A stretch of 64,000 nucleotides of DNA, from assembly GCA_037074615.1 (NCBI GenBank), contig CM073518.1, positions 17,188,501 through 17,252,500 on the forward strand. The letters are read 5' to 3'. Of this stretch, positions 11,778-21,884 are shown one piece after another. The notes below the pieces were generated by a model that made no database searches, was not told where the DNA came from, and saw nothing but the letters and a program-made list of their open reading frames with translations. Both the position numbers and the translations under genes were made by a program. Within the stretch, counting starts at the first letter, position 1. The number at the start of each line of letters is the position of its first letter. Source of the DNA: Leucaena leucocephala. Its lineage: Eukaryota > Streptophyta > Magnoliopsida > Fabales > Fabaceae.

Positions 11778-12111
11778 ATAGCTACAGAAAAGTTGATATA
11801 GGACTATTATTTTTGCCCATAACTAGAAGTTCTAAACGCGTCAAGTATTTCCTAAGTAGAAAATATGATGGCGTGCAACCATCAAATATTGTTTCACATA
11901 TTTGACAACTCTAACACCAAAACTATCATGTATTTTTGGCTTGTGGTAAAACCATATGACTTATATGGGTATCTTTACTTGACGGTGTTTCTTTAATAGC
12001 CGTCAAGTATAGTTATTCATCTTGACGGTTGTACATTATAATCGTCAAATAAATGTCTTATAACATTTGACAGTTCTTGCAAAGAATCATCAAGTTTGCG
12101 TGCCATTATTT
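11778..12111 (-). repeat. CACTA subterminal repeat region
   Basis: A run of short motifs TTGACGG / CCGTCAA and variants in both orientations (about 11838, 11978, 11999, 12019, 12043, 12065, 12090). The left edge, agctacagaaaag near 11778, resembles a decayed CACTACAGAAAA terminus. Together with the adjacent transposase remnant this is best read as the subterminal region of a CACTA element. Confidence 0.55.
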
Positions 12112-12710
12112 TTAAATAGGGGCTACTTTATGAGCAGCCCTACTGCATGCATTGCAATCACAAAAATCAGCTAGCATACAACAAATTATCCCAGTACGAT
12201 AAATAGTGAAACTGAATTTTTCCTTCTTAGATAGTATGTGAGCCGCAAGACAAAGAAATGTATGATTTGTCTTATCCTTTAGTTCCAATTCCTTCCTTAT
12301 TCCCATCTCAACCATGTCTAGCCTCGTATTTATGCTATTTTTGGTCTTCCCTAGAATATAAAGTAGTGTGCCAACTATATTTTTATAGATATTTTCTCAA
12401 TATCCATAACATCAAGAAAATGTGTCACATTTAGGGTCCTCCAATATGGCAACTAAATGAAATAAACCTCTCCTTCCACCCGCTTATCTCAACATTCCTC
12501 TTAAAAGGTTTTCTAAACTCATAGTCAATATAATTTACCTTTTTAAAAACATCCTTATTGGTCAACAATGTCAGTTCCTTACTTTCTTATGAGTTCCCAT
12601 TGAAACGATTTTTTAAACACTAGAAAGGGTGATCCTGAGGTAACCATTTACGATGTCCCTTATAGCAATTCTTCATACCATGTTTCAACCTTACAGAATG
12701 TTCAATCTGG
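12112..12710 (-). pseudogene. CACTA (En/Spm) TNP2-type transposase remnant
   Basis: Read on the minus strand from about 12700 down, conceptual fragments in shifting frames match the TNP2 transposase family (Transposase_21): GHRKWLPQDHPF near 12645-12610, an FNGNS segment, a WKERFISFSC segment near 12480, LDVMDIEK near 12410, then a longer open stretch 12315-12112 (DMVEMGIRKELELKD, LSKKEKF). These occur in the family order, including the hallmark region where the transposase precedes RxDLVEMGIRKEL. Several stops and frameshifts make it dead. The upstream side is cut near 12711 by another repeat. Confidence 0.78.
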
Positions 12711-15108
12711 CTGTATCACCCAAGAGGGGGTGAATTGGGTGATTTCTAAAACTTTTGAAAACTCTAAAGATATTTGATTGAATTTAAAGAGCAGAATTTA
12801 GAATGATATCATCGAAGGAAGAAGTTATAGGAGAAAGATTACACACGAAGATTTATACTGGTTCCGTCCAGTCCCTCTGAGTGTTCCACTATCTCCAAGT
12901 TTCCGTGGACTCTTACTGCCTCAGTACATTCACATGAGAATTCCCTATCACTCACCCTTACAACCCATAAGGTTACAGTTACTTAATAATTCCACTTAAG
13001 CAATTTAGAAAATGATTGATACATATAACACACTCTCTCAATAGATGAATTTTTTATACACACTTAAGGTCAACCTCTCAAGTTTCTTTCTTCTAAGAAT
13101 ATGATATGCTCTGAACCAAAGATGAGAAACAGAGTGAAATAAAGACTATCACTGTATATGATCGTAGTGCATTGTAAGCATTTATTATTTTGTTAAGTCT
13201 CCCAACTTTTTCAGCTTTCTCTTTTCTAGCTTCTTCTTCTTTTATACTTCATCTTTATAATTCTGTTGAAATAGCCATTGAGATAGTCATTATTGAATAT
13301 AGCCGTTATTGCTGACGTAGACATCTGATGACTTTTGGCTCTTTAGTTGATCTATTCATTTAATCTTGTTTTAGCCTGTAAATGATCTTGAAACATGCTT
13401 TAGAGAAGATATATAGTTAGTGTAAGCATATAGTAAGCATTTCCAAATGATTTAGAATTAAAGATCAAAATCTAATAAAGTCTAGTTTAAAAACTCTTTT
13501 TACCAAATGACTTGACTTATCTAAGAGCTTATCGAAGAACACCCTTATCAAAAAAGGTCTTCGATAAATTGATGAAGAATTGTATTTGAAACAATTTAAA
13601 ACTTATCGAGCAATTCTTTGATAATCAGCTTTATCGAAAAGGACTTCGATAAATCTTCAATAAATTGCAAAGAGATAGTTCATGATTTATCGAATAGTTA
13701 TTTGATAAATGTTCTTATTGAATAACTCTTTGAAAAATATTCTTTCAAAACATATGCTTTCAGACTTATCGATATATTTCACAATACATCATTTATCAAA
13801 GTGTTTTCGATAAATGGATTCTTTAAATACCTTTTCGATAAATATTGAAGAACATTCTTTTAAACTTTTTCAAACAGACTTTCAAACAATCTTTGATCTT
13901 TGAGAACATTGTAACATAATTGGAAACACATTTTCAACAGATCATTTATCAATTTAAATTAAAGTCATAAGATCATCTTCTAGCATATCAAAACAAATCA
14001 CAAGATCATAAGCTCGACTAAATATATTTAGCATATCAGAATAAGTTACGATCTTATATTCATTCAGCAAATATAAATAAGTTATAAGTTCATGAAGATA
14101 ATTTATTCACTCAAATCAAAGTAATTCATAACTTCATCAAAGTTATTCACGACTTATCCAATCAGAATTTTGACAGATTAATCTTAACAAATGGTCTTAT
14201 TGAAGATCTCTTTGATAAATAACCTAATTGAATAGTTTATCGATAAGAGTATAATGAATCTTACTTTGAATCTTTCATGAATAACCTTATCTTCATAAAT
14301 TTAAGACAATTCAAACCATAGATGATTCAAACAGATCAATCAACATTATAAGTAATGAATCACCATCAAAATATTTATCAAATTCATATTCCAGTGATTT
14401 AAATTTGAAACAACCTATTTTCTCTTTCTTCTTTTTGATCTTATATAAATTTGCGACTCAAGATTCTAAAGATCATTTTGAAAAGAAAAGAAAAAATTTA
14501 ATCAGATCACTTCAAAAGATTATTTATCAGAATAGAAGACTCACTGATCTGGAAAGTTTCACAAATATTTTCAATGATCAGATTTTTAAACCTTTAAACC
14601 TTTCCATTCTCTGATCATCACATTAAACAAATAAGATAATATTTTATCAAAAGCAAATAGCAAAATATGTGGAACCTCATCTATCAGTGCTTTTGAAAAT
14701 TATGAATCTCTTCTTTATTTATCGAAAAGTTATTCGATAACTATCTTTATCGAATAATCATTTGATAAATGAGTCTTTAAAATTAGAAGGTATTCTTTGA
14801 AAACATAGTTCTATTGATCGAAGTCTTTATCGATAAATCTCTTGATTGATTATTTCTTCGATAAAACCTTTTGTAAAATCTTTTCACAAAACCAAGTCTT
14901 TATCCAAGGACAAGGCATTGGAGTGGATTTGGATTTTGAGAAATAGAAATTCCTCATTTCATTATAGATCAAATATCCAATGTTGATATTTCCCTATTAA
15001 CTATCCTAGCCAGCAACCCATAATCTGCCTAAGTCATGTAAGTAAAATTGCCTGACTTGTTGACCATGCTTTTTGAGTATATATAGTGGATTATCCTATG
15101 ATAATCAT
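12711..15108. repeat. Large non-coding LTR-like repeat rich in TTATCGA/TCGATAA
   Basis: Begins TGTATCACCCAAGAGGGGG, a start common to large plant LTRs, at the edge of the CACTA remnant, followed by the commonly shared segment near 12851 (gatttatactggttc). No domain, primer site or long frame is present. Between 13527 and 14870 the heptamer TTATCGA or its complement occurs about 15 times. The right side is cut at 15108 by solo LTR X3, and no target duplication could be found, so the exact ends and class are inference. Confidence 0.45.
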
Positions 15109-17434
15109 GTCATATCCTCACTTTCCTAGCTTCATCTTCTCCAAACTAGTACCCTGTTATGTTTGGAAAAGATAGGGGTGAGATTTCAGGGAAATCTCAG
15201 TAGCAAACGGTACTAAACAGTGCATGCATCAATGATTGGTATTAATGCTTGCTTGTGATTGTGCCAACTTAATATAATTTGCATGCTTCCAGGTAACATA
15301 TAAAATACAATTGGCCAAGGTAATCATAGCACATAGCTTCAACAATTACATATTAACATCAATCAATCAAGCCATAACACAATTAACCATACATTCAATA
15401 CATACAAGTTTAGGTAAGTTCACTACCTGGCTTGTAGCCTTCCTTTAATCTTTAACCTTTGATATGAGGTTTCACCTTTTCATAGGTCAGATCCTATACA
15501 TAGCATAATAATATTTCATTATTATCTTATCCAGCATAACTCCACTTTACTCAAGCTTATCTTGAGGTAATACCCCTATTCTGACAATCCCCTAACTTTC
15601 TTTTTATCCACGGTTAACCTTATAGAGAGAGATATTTCTCTATTCTAACTACTAAATTTATAAGAACAATCCTCTAATTTATTAGAGCAGGGACTATAAT
15701 AAATTATTTACCTTATTCCTAAGTTTGTCGAGTCCCTAAGCTCATTGGATTGCTCCTAACTTAGCCAGAACTCCTTCTTTCTCTCTTTCTCTTTCTCTTT
15801 CTTCTTTTCTCTTCTCTTCTTGGTCTTGGCCGTGAATAGAATGGAGGGAAGGGTAGGGTATTTATAGGTAGAGCAAGGTGGAATGGATGGCTCAGATCAA
15901 ATCACGATGAACGGTTCAGATCGCCTAACTTCCTCAAGAAGCTTCGCCTGCATCATCGTGATGACATCATCATCCTCAATGACTCATCAAAGTGACATCA
16001 TCAAGGGACACCTCATATGCTTAGGTGGCATAATGGTGGGGCCCTTGGGACACCTCACCAGCTGACTCAGCGCTTCTAGAGAATTTCAGAGTCTTATCCC
16101 AGAATGAACGGCTGAGATCATGCCACGTGTCCTTAGCTTTTTCTTCTTCCTCTATGCTCATGCCATGTGGTGCCTTATGGGTACCTTTCATTCCACCTCA
16201 TGACTTTCGAATAAGTCCATAACTTTATCTGATCAATTTTCTGGTTATCACTTTAACCGGGTAACTCTACTTTATTGAAAACTCACTAAAATATTACTTT
16301 AATGCCACTTTAACCCACAAAATTCTTAGGCTACATTTTTGTACTCTTGGAATGCTATCTTGGGTCTCTGATAAAGCTCAAGTACTCTGATGGCTCAATT
16401 CCCAAGAAATATCCCTTGGCAAATTACCAAAATACCCTCGATTCCTCTTTATTTACTTTAATGAGTCTAGGGGCATTATTATCTTTTCACACCTTACCAG
16501 AGTATTCCCTGACCCTAGTCAACTATCCAAATAACCTTTCTTGACTATCTAACCTTAGTCAACTGACCAAAATACCCTTCACTCATTCTTTAACTATTTT
16601 ATAACATAGAGGTATTTTCATCATTTTGCACCTTTTCGGGACACTGGCCCCTTTTATCCGATGAACTGACATCATGGGCCTGGGCCTCCCTTGGCGTCAT
16701 TATAGGCTTCTATGTGATGTCATCTAAGCTCATTCAGTCCCAGTTTGCTTACTACTTAATTTTCCAATCGGATATCGGGCGTTCACGAACTCCCGTCAAA
16801 ATTCACTAATATGTGAATAACTTTTCTTACAGGTCTCCTTTCGGGACCTTGTCAGTTCCCAGACCTCTATCTTCATAGGATGCACATTCCTGTAACTTTT
16901 CACTTATATCTGAGGTCCAAGAGATCTGATAAAAATTTCAGATAACTTTCGACTATCAGATAAATTTTAGCTATCTGAAACTCTAATAAAATTTCTGTAA
17001 TAAGCTAGATTAACTAGCGTCACTTCATCTATCTACTGATAAAATTTGGAACTGAAATGCCTCCAGGTAGTTCTAAGCCACTTCCGGCTCAACTTTCTAT
17101 AATTACCATTTTACCCCCAGAAACTTTTCCTCTTTTCAATTAAGTCCCTTAATTTTTCATAATTACTCTTAATGGCCCACAACTTGTGTCTACTTTTATC
17201 TTTGCACCATGGAACTTTTAGACTTTCACTTTAGTCCTTTTCTTTTCTAAAATGACCATTATACCCCTAGGAACTTTTACTATTTACACATAAGTCCCTG
17301 TACTTTCACTTATTTGCAGTTTAGTTCCTAAAAACCCTCTATATATTTATGGGACTTCTTCTCAAAGGGGTTTAGTAGCTTATCTATTTCAGATTACTTT
17401 ATGAGTCTCTAGGCCTAAAAATTGGGATATTACC
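15109..17434 (-). mobile_element. Solo LTR X3
   Basis: A 2326-bp copy closely similar to X1 over its whole length (starts TGTCATATCC, ends GGATATTAC with the final A replaced by C). The minus-strand TATA box is at 15859-15866, with the TC-rich (GA on the transcribed strand) tract at 15773-15826. No internal retrotransposon region. Unlike the other X copies, the flanks (aatca at 15104-15108, ccttt at 17435-17439) do not form a target duplication. Confidence 0.8.
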
Positions 17435-17718
17435 CTTTTATTTTGAGAAATATGTGAAGTGTGAACCATTTGAGCCTGTTGCAAATTATTTTCCCCTGTT
17501 CAACCAGTATGCTGCCTAAATATGGTAAGTTGATGTCAAAGGTAGTGTGATTGCTAAGGTTAGTATTGCTGTTTGCTGTGGTTTCAGACATTGTCAAGAT
17601 GGAAAAGTATATAAGGAAGCAACAAACAGAAGCAATGGAAATGACAGGAAATTAGAGAAACACCGCAGTGAGAGTGATATAGGTCAAGAGGAAACCTTAT
17701 CTAGCCTGATACATGGGC
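17435..17718 (+). other. Possible broken gene fragment of unknown identity
   Basis: A coding-looking segment not explained by the neighbouring repeats. One frame at about 17440-17510 is open (KYVKCEPFEPVANY then a stop). After a possible acceptor (tggtttcag, near 17586) a second frame continues in-frame across the Y1 target site: removing Y1 joins 17718 to 19669 and gives LIHGLQFSNVETTCG before a stop near 19707. I do not recognise the protein. It may also be chance or part of an unrecognised repeat. Confidence 0.25.
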
Positions 17719-19663
17719 TGTTGGAAATTATGCCCTAGGGGCCAATCATTGTATCATGTTATCACATTATTTGCATATTTACTGTGATGATCATCCTTGG
17801 ATAACTCATGATCTTATCCTAAATGTCCCTGGTCGGTCATCTGTGTGGGAGCAGAGATGAAATAAGACCAGTATGACTTTGAAGATATATACAGATATAA
17901 ATCAAAGTCATAGGCACATGTAAGAGTACAGGGTACTGGACCGACCCGCTATGAGAAAGCTGCATGGGTTAAGTCATAAGCTTCTCTCATATACAAGCCA
18001 TGTCACTAAGCCCTTTGACCTGAGATCATCATGGATTCCTACATGACAAACGCTCAGCTTTGACCTAGTCAAAAGTCACTTTTGATCGAGTGATCATAAA
18101 GGCTATGCTCGGGTTTAGTGGTTTTTCATGCGAAGGAATGTGAATGGTCAAGATGGAATTTGTCCCTCACATTCGTAAAGAGATATTACTGGGCCCCTCG
18201 ATGAGTGAGTCTGAGAAATGTATGGCCATACTGTAATGGAAGGGTAGTTCCTTTTCTATAGTTAGACTACTCAGGGATCGAGAAAGTAACAGTCAGGAAT
18301 AGGAGGATGACGTTCACCATGGCTCATCCATGACCGAAATATCGTGTGATAAAATGGGACGTGATATGGTTGTATGAAAGGTAACATCGTTCATCGATCC
18401 TCATATATTTTGGGTAGTCGTAATGTCTTGCTAGAGGCCGCTTACGACTTATGGGTTATTATAGTAACTAGCCCACTGCCAACTTCATATGGGCCTACAA
18501 GGTCGCACACAAAATAGCCCAACTCGAGCTGTGATGTCCAGATTCATTGAATCTAAGAGATGTCTAAATTCAATGAATAGTCTAGGGTGAATTTATATAT
18601 TTTATATATATATATAAATTTGTATTTATATATTATATATAATATAAGAGATATTTACAAGATTTAATTTATAAGGATAAATTAAATCTCTATCACTTTT
18701 GAATTTGAATTTAAATGGATATGATCTATTTGAATTTGAAATTCAAATTGATAAGATATCTCAAATTTGATTTATGAGAATAAATCAAATATAATTCTGT
18801 CTTATCTTTATTAAATAAATAAGTGATTTAAATCTGTGGGACAAATTTAATAAAAACCGTATTTATTTAATTAGTTTCTTATCAAATTATGCAATATATG
18901 ATATTGTATTAATTTTAGAATTAATATAAGATTAATTCTGAAGCCCGTCCCAATTAGAAGCCCGATAGCATCCTATATATTTGACATTAGGAGCTAGGGT
19001 TCTATATACACATAACACACAAGAAAAGGGGGCAAGGAGAGTGCAAAAGGTTGCAGATAAGAAACTGCCAGAATAGAGACGGTGAGGACGAAATCTTGAG
19101 AAAACCCTAGAGGGACAAGAGGCGCTAGCACGTCGTTCGTGGTTGGAACGCTATTCGTGTGGATACCGGTAGATGAAGCCGATCTGAGTTGTCGACTTCT
19201 TGCGAACGAGAAAAGAGCACCAGGTACGACGAGGTCGCGACCAGTTGACACAGAGGTCGCTACCAAATTGGCTTCTGAACGTCAGAAATCTGAAAAGAGA
19301 CTACAAGTCGTGACTAGAAGCAGAGGAAGTCACGACTTCGAACTCCAGAGACGACAGGTCACGACTAGTAGTATAATAGGTCGCGACTGAAAACTCCAGA
19401 GGCGACAGGTCGCGACTAGAAGCTGAGGAGGTCGCGACTAAAAACTCCAGAGGTGACAGGTCGCGACGAGAAGTTGAGTATGTCGCGACTGAAATTTCCA
19501 GAGGCGAAGAGTCGCGACTAGTGGATACGGAGGTCGCGACCAAAGCTTGAATACCGAAGGTAACACTTCTTTCTCCTTGACTTAAACACATTCGGTAGAT
19601 CTTGACTGGGAATGAAAAAATTTTTAAAGTTAATTTCCGCTGCGTACCTTCCAATTCCCTTCA
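17719..19663 (+). mobile_element. Solo LTR Y1
   Basis: A 1945-bp block starting TGTTGGAAATTATGCCC and ending CCAATTCCCTTCA, flanked by a perfect 5-bp target duplication tgggc (17714-17718 and 19664-19668). A second copy, Y2, lies inverted at 59986-61982 and matches at both ends and in several internal blocks. It contains an AT-rich region (18595-18940), a TATA-like region near 18970-19000 and a 51-bp minisatellite near its 3' end. There is no primer site or internal domain, so it is a solo LTR. Confidence 0.87.
19304..19545. repeat. 51-bp minisatellite with palindromic GTCGCGAC cores
   Basis: Units begin at 19342, 19393, 19444 and 19495, exactly 51 bp apart, with a partial unit before them. 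Each holds CCAGAGGCGACAG-type sequence and two GTCGCGAC(T) palindromes. Because 51 is a multiple of three, the minus-strand frame stays open and reads as a 17-residue repeat (units of the type SRDLSPLEFSVATS). The repeat is absent from the same position of Y2, where a 72-bp repeat stands instead. Confidence 0.88.
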
Positions 19664-19668
19664 TGGGC

Positions 19669-20612
19669 TCCAATTCAGCAATGTTGAAACAACTTGTGGA
19701 GTATGGTGGTAGTATGATCAGCATGGGTATGCTTGTTGACAGGTTCTGTGTAGGTTTATAGGTTGTTTGGTCAAAAGGTAGTTAGGCTAATGACAAAAAC
19801 TTGCATTAGTACTAATGAAAGCTATAATGAAATGATAGAGATTAATGACACTGAAGGTTTCAATTAAGAAATTATGGCAATGAACTCCACAAGAAAAGGA
19901 GTCCATGTCTTTTTTTTTTGTTACAAAAGTAGCCCCTGCTTTGATACCAGGACAAAGTAACTAGAATTCTCCTCGTGTTCAATATGGCAAACTACATTGG
20001 TATTTATAGAAACAATAGGGATATGTTGGGGGCAAAATTACAATTAGGGATGTCATGGATTAATGAAATGACTGAAATAATTGCGTGAATTACAATTCTA
20101 TTAGTCACTATAGTCAGTGTCTCATAACGACTAAAGGAATGGAATCGTGAGAAGAGTGGATGATTGAAATTGAGATGGTGAAATGAAAAAGAAAAATAGC
20201 AGAATATTGACTAGTGGTCAATGTAGCACTTTTGACATAATGGCTCTCAATAGTTATACCTTCCACTCAGTTGAATTGAATGGAAGAGAAGTTGCCCCTG
20301 GTTTGGCTCTATTACCTTCTGCAATTTGGCTAAAATTTTTAGAGGAGTGAGCTCCCAGACTTTCCCTTTGTTTATACAATAAATTAGTTTACAATATGCA
20401 AGTCTTTTGGCCACCTAACTCAATGCAACAAAGTAGAAAATAAAATTAGAAAGATAGTAAAACCAACTCTGGAACAACTGACTAAAGAAAAGAAGAGAAA
20501 GACATTAAAAAACACATGATTAATCCCTTGAAAGCATAACACCAATAGAAACAAATAAAGGAATTAATCCCTCAAAATGAGGAAGACAGTAAAGCCTGAG
20601 GATGGTCATGTG
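19669..20612. other. Intergenic stretch with possible copia LTR/primer-site remnant
   Basis: Mostly unassigned. At 19938-19949 the minus strand reads TGGTATCAAAGC, one base from the initiator-Met tRNA primer site of copia elements, and a minus-strand TATA-like ctataaatacc lies about 60 bp further right (near 20000-20010). This could be the 5' LTR end of a minus-strand copia remnant, but no matching LTR or domain is visible. Confidence 0.3.
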
Positions 20613-21223
20613 AAAGGTATTGAAAACCAAAACCCTTCATTAAACCAGTTGACACACTGAGTCAAGGTTCAATATTTGACCATGGTCAAATAGTCCAAAT
20701 TAAATTAGTATATTTTTAAATATATACCAATTATTTTAAATAATAAAAACAAAAAAGAATAGAAAAAATATATTAAAAATATTATTTTAAATAAAAAAAT
20801 AAAATTAAAAGAAAAAAATAAAGCGAGTAAAAATAAGAAGTAAAAATATAATTTAAAATGTTAGTAAATTTTTTATATTTTTTAAATTTAAAATAAATAA
20901 TTATATGTGGCAAGGTATCTAAAATGTATATACTTATTTTTTAATTTATAATTTTAGAATATATATATGCATATTTCTTACCTATTTGCTCATTCTTTCT
21001 TTTCCAATGCTTATTAGGTATGGATATGCATAAATTATAATTTAGTTATACAGGTTAAAATTCAAAAAAAGATAAAAAAATACACGGCATGTTCAACCAA
21101 TTGTCCCATCAATTGTACTGGTTCAACACCAATTCGGTGTTTCCTCGGTTTGGCTATTAGTTCAGTTGAACTTGTGACTAGTTCATTAGTTGAATTGGCT
21201 GGTTTGGTCTGATTTTTAACACT
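20613..21223. mobile_element. Non-autonomous DNA transposon (hAT-like), 611 bp
   Basis: Imperfect inverted termini: the left end (GGTATTGAAAACCAAAACC) pairs with the complement of the right end (AGTGTTAAAAATCAGACC), and similarity continues inward for about 70 bp. It is flanked by identical atggtcatgtg at 20602-20612 and 21224-21234. The middle (20700-21060) is very AT-rich with no frame. hAT elements make 8-bp duplications; the longer 11-bp match may include chance bases or indicate another superfamily. Confidence 0.6.
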
Positions 21224-21586
21224 ATGGTCATGTGTTAAATGTGATTTCCAATAAAATAAATTATGTAAAACAAAAGTGTTGATGCTAAAAAATGGTGTAA
21301 AGCAAAATGAAGGGTCTATGTAAAGATTTGCAAATGAAAAGTTCTTATCAATTGTTTGTTCTCTAGATGGCGTCTAATACCTTGGGATCATGGATTGAAT
21401 TGAATTTCACCAAAATGTCATACGTTATCATCATATTTGTTTACTCATAATTAAAAGTCAAACTATTAGCACCAGTCTTCCTAAGCAAAGTCTTATTGAT
21501 CATAAAATATAAACTACATTATCATTCCTCATTTGTTGATAAACACCCTATCTGATGATTTGTGCACCATGTATTTTTTGGTACAG

Positions 21587-21725
21587 GTAGAACTGGTAAT
21601 TATGCCTAGATCAATTATTAATGAGAACCCACCAGAGCAACAAAATCAACCACCCCCTCCTCCCCCTCCACAAAACTAGGAATCTGGGGAGGAGGAGAAT
21701 AAAGAATAAAGAGGAAGAACAAGAG
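21587..21725 (+). pseudogene. CHLD: CHLD pseudogene exon: proline-rich/acidic linker with two stops
   Basis: After acceptor gtacag, the frame reads VELVIMPRS, then PPEQQNQ, a seven-proline run, then an acidic run (ESGEEEN). TAG at 21677 and TAA at 21707 are both in the correct frame (90 and 120 bases after the exon start). The acidic run is also out of frame after 21707, suggesting a small indel. Donor gttcaa follows 21725. Confidence 0.88.
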
Positions 21726-21884
21726 GTTCAACTATATTTTATTTCAAGTTAATGTTCATATTGACTGTAATTTCCTTTTTAGTATGGAATCATTGTTGTT
21801 AATGTATAATATATTTGACATGTAACCCCAAAATGTTGGCTATGTCAAGTCCAGTGTATTTCCTGAATTTAAAAGAAATGTTTG

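Noticed and set aside
19301..19654. Repeat-containing protein gene on the minus strand
   Set aside because: The open frame follows from a 51-bp minisatellite unit divisible by three within a solo LTR. No promoter or homologue was recognised, and Y2 does not conserve it.
17719..19663. Complete short (TRIM-like) retrotransposon
   Set aside because: No smaller terminal direct repeats, primer site or purine tract inside the target duplications. The whole unit matches Y2 as a single LTR.
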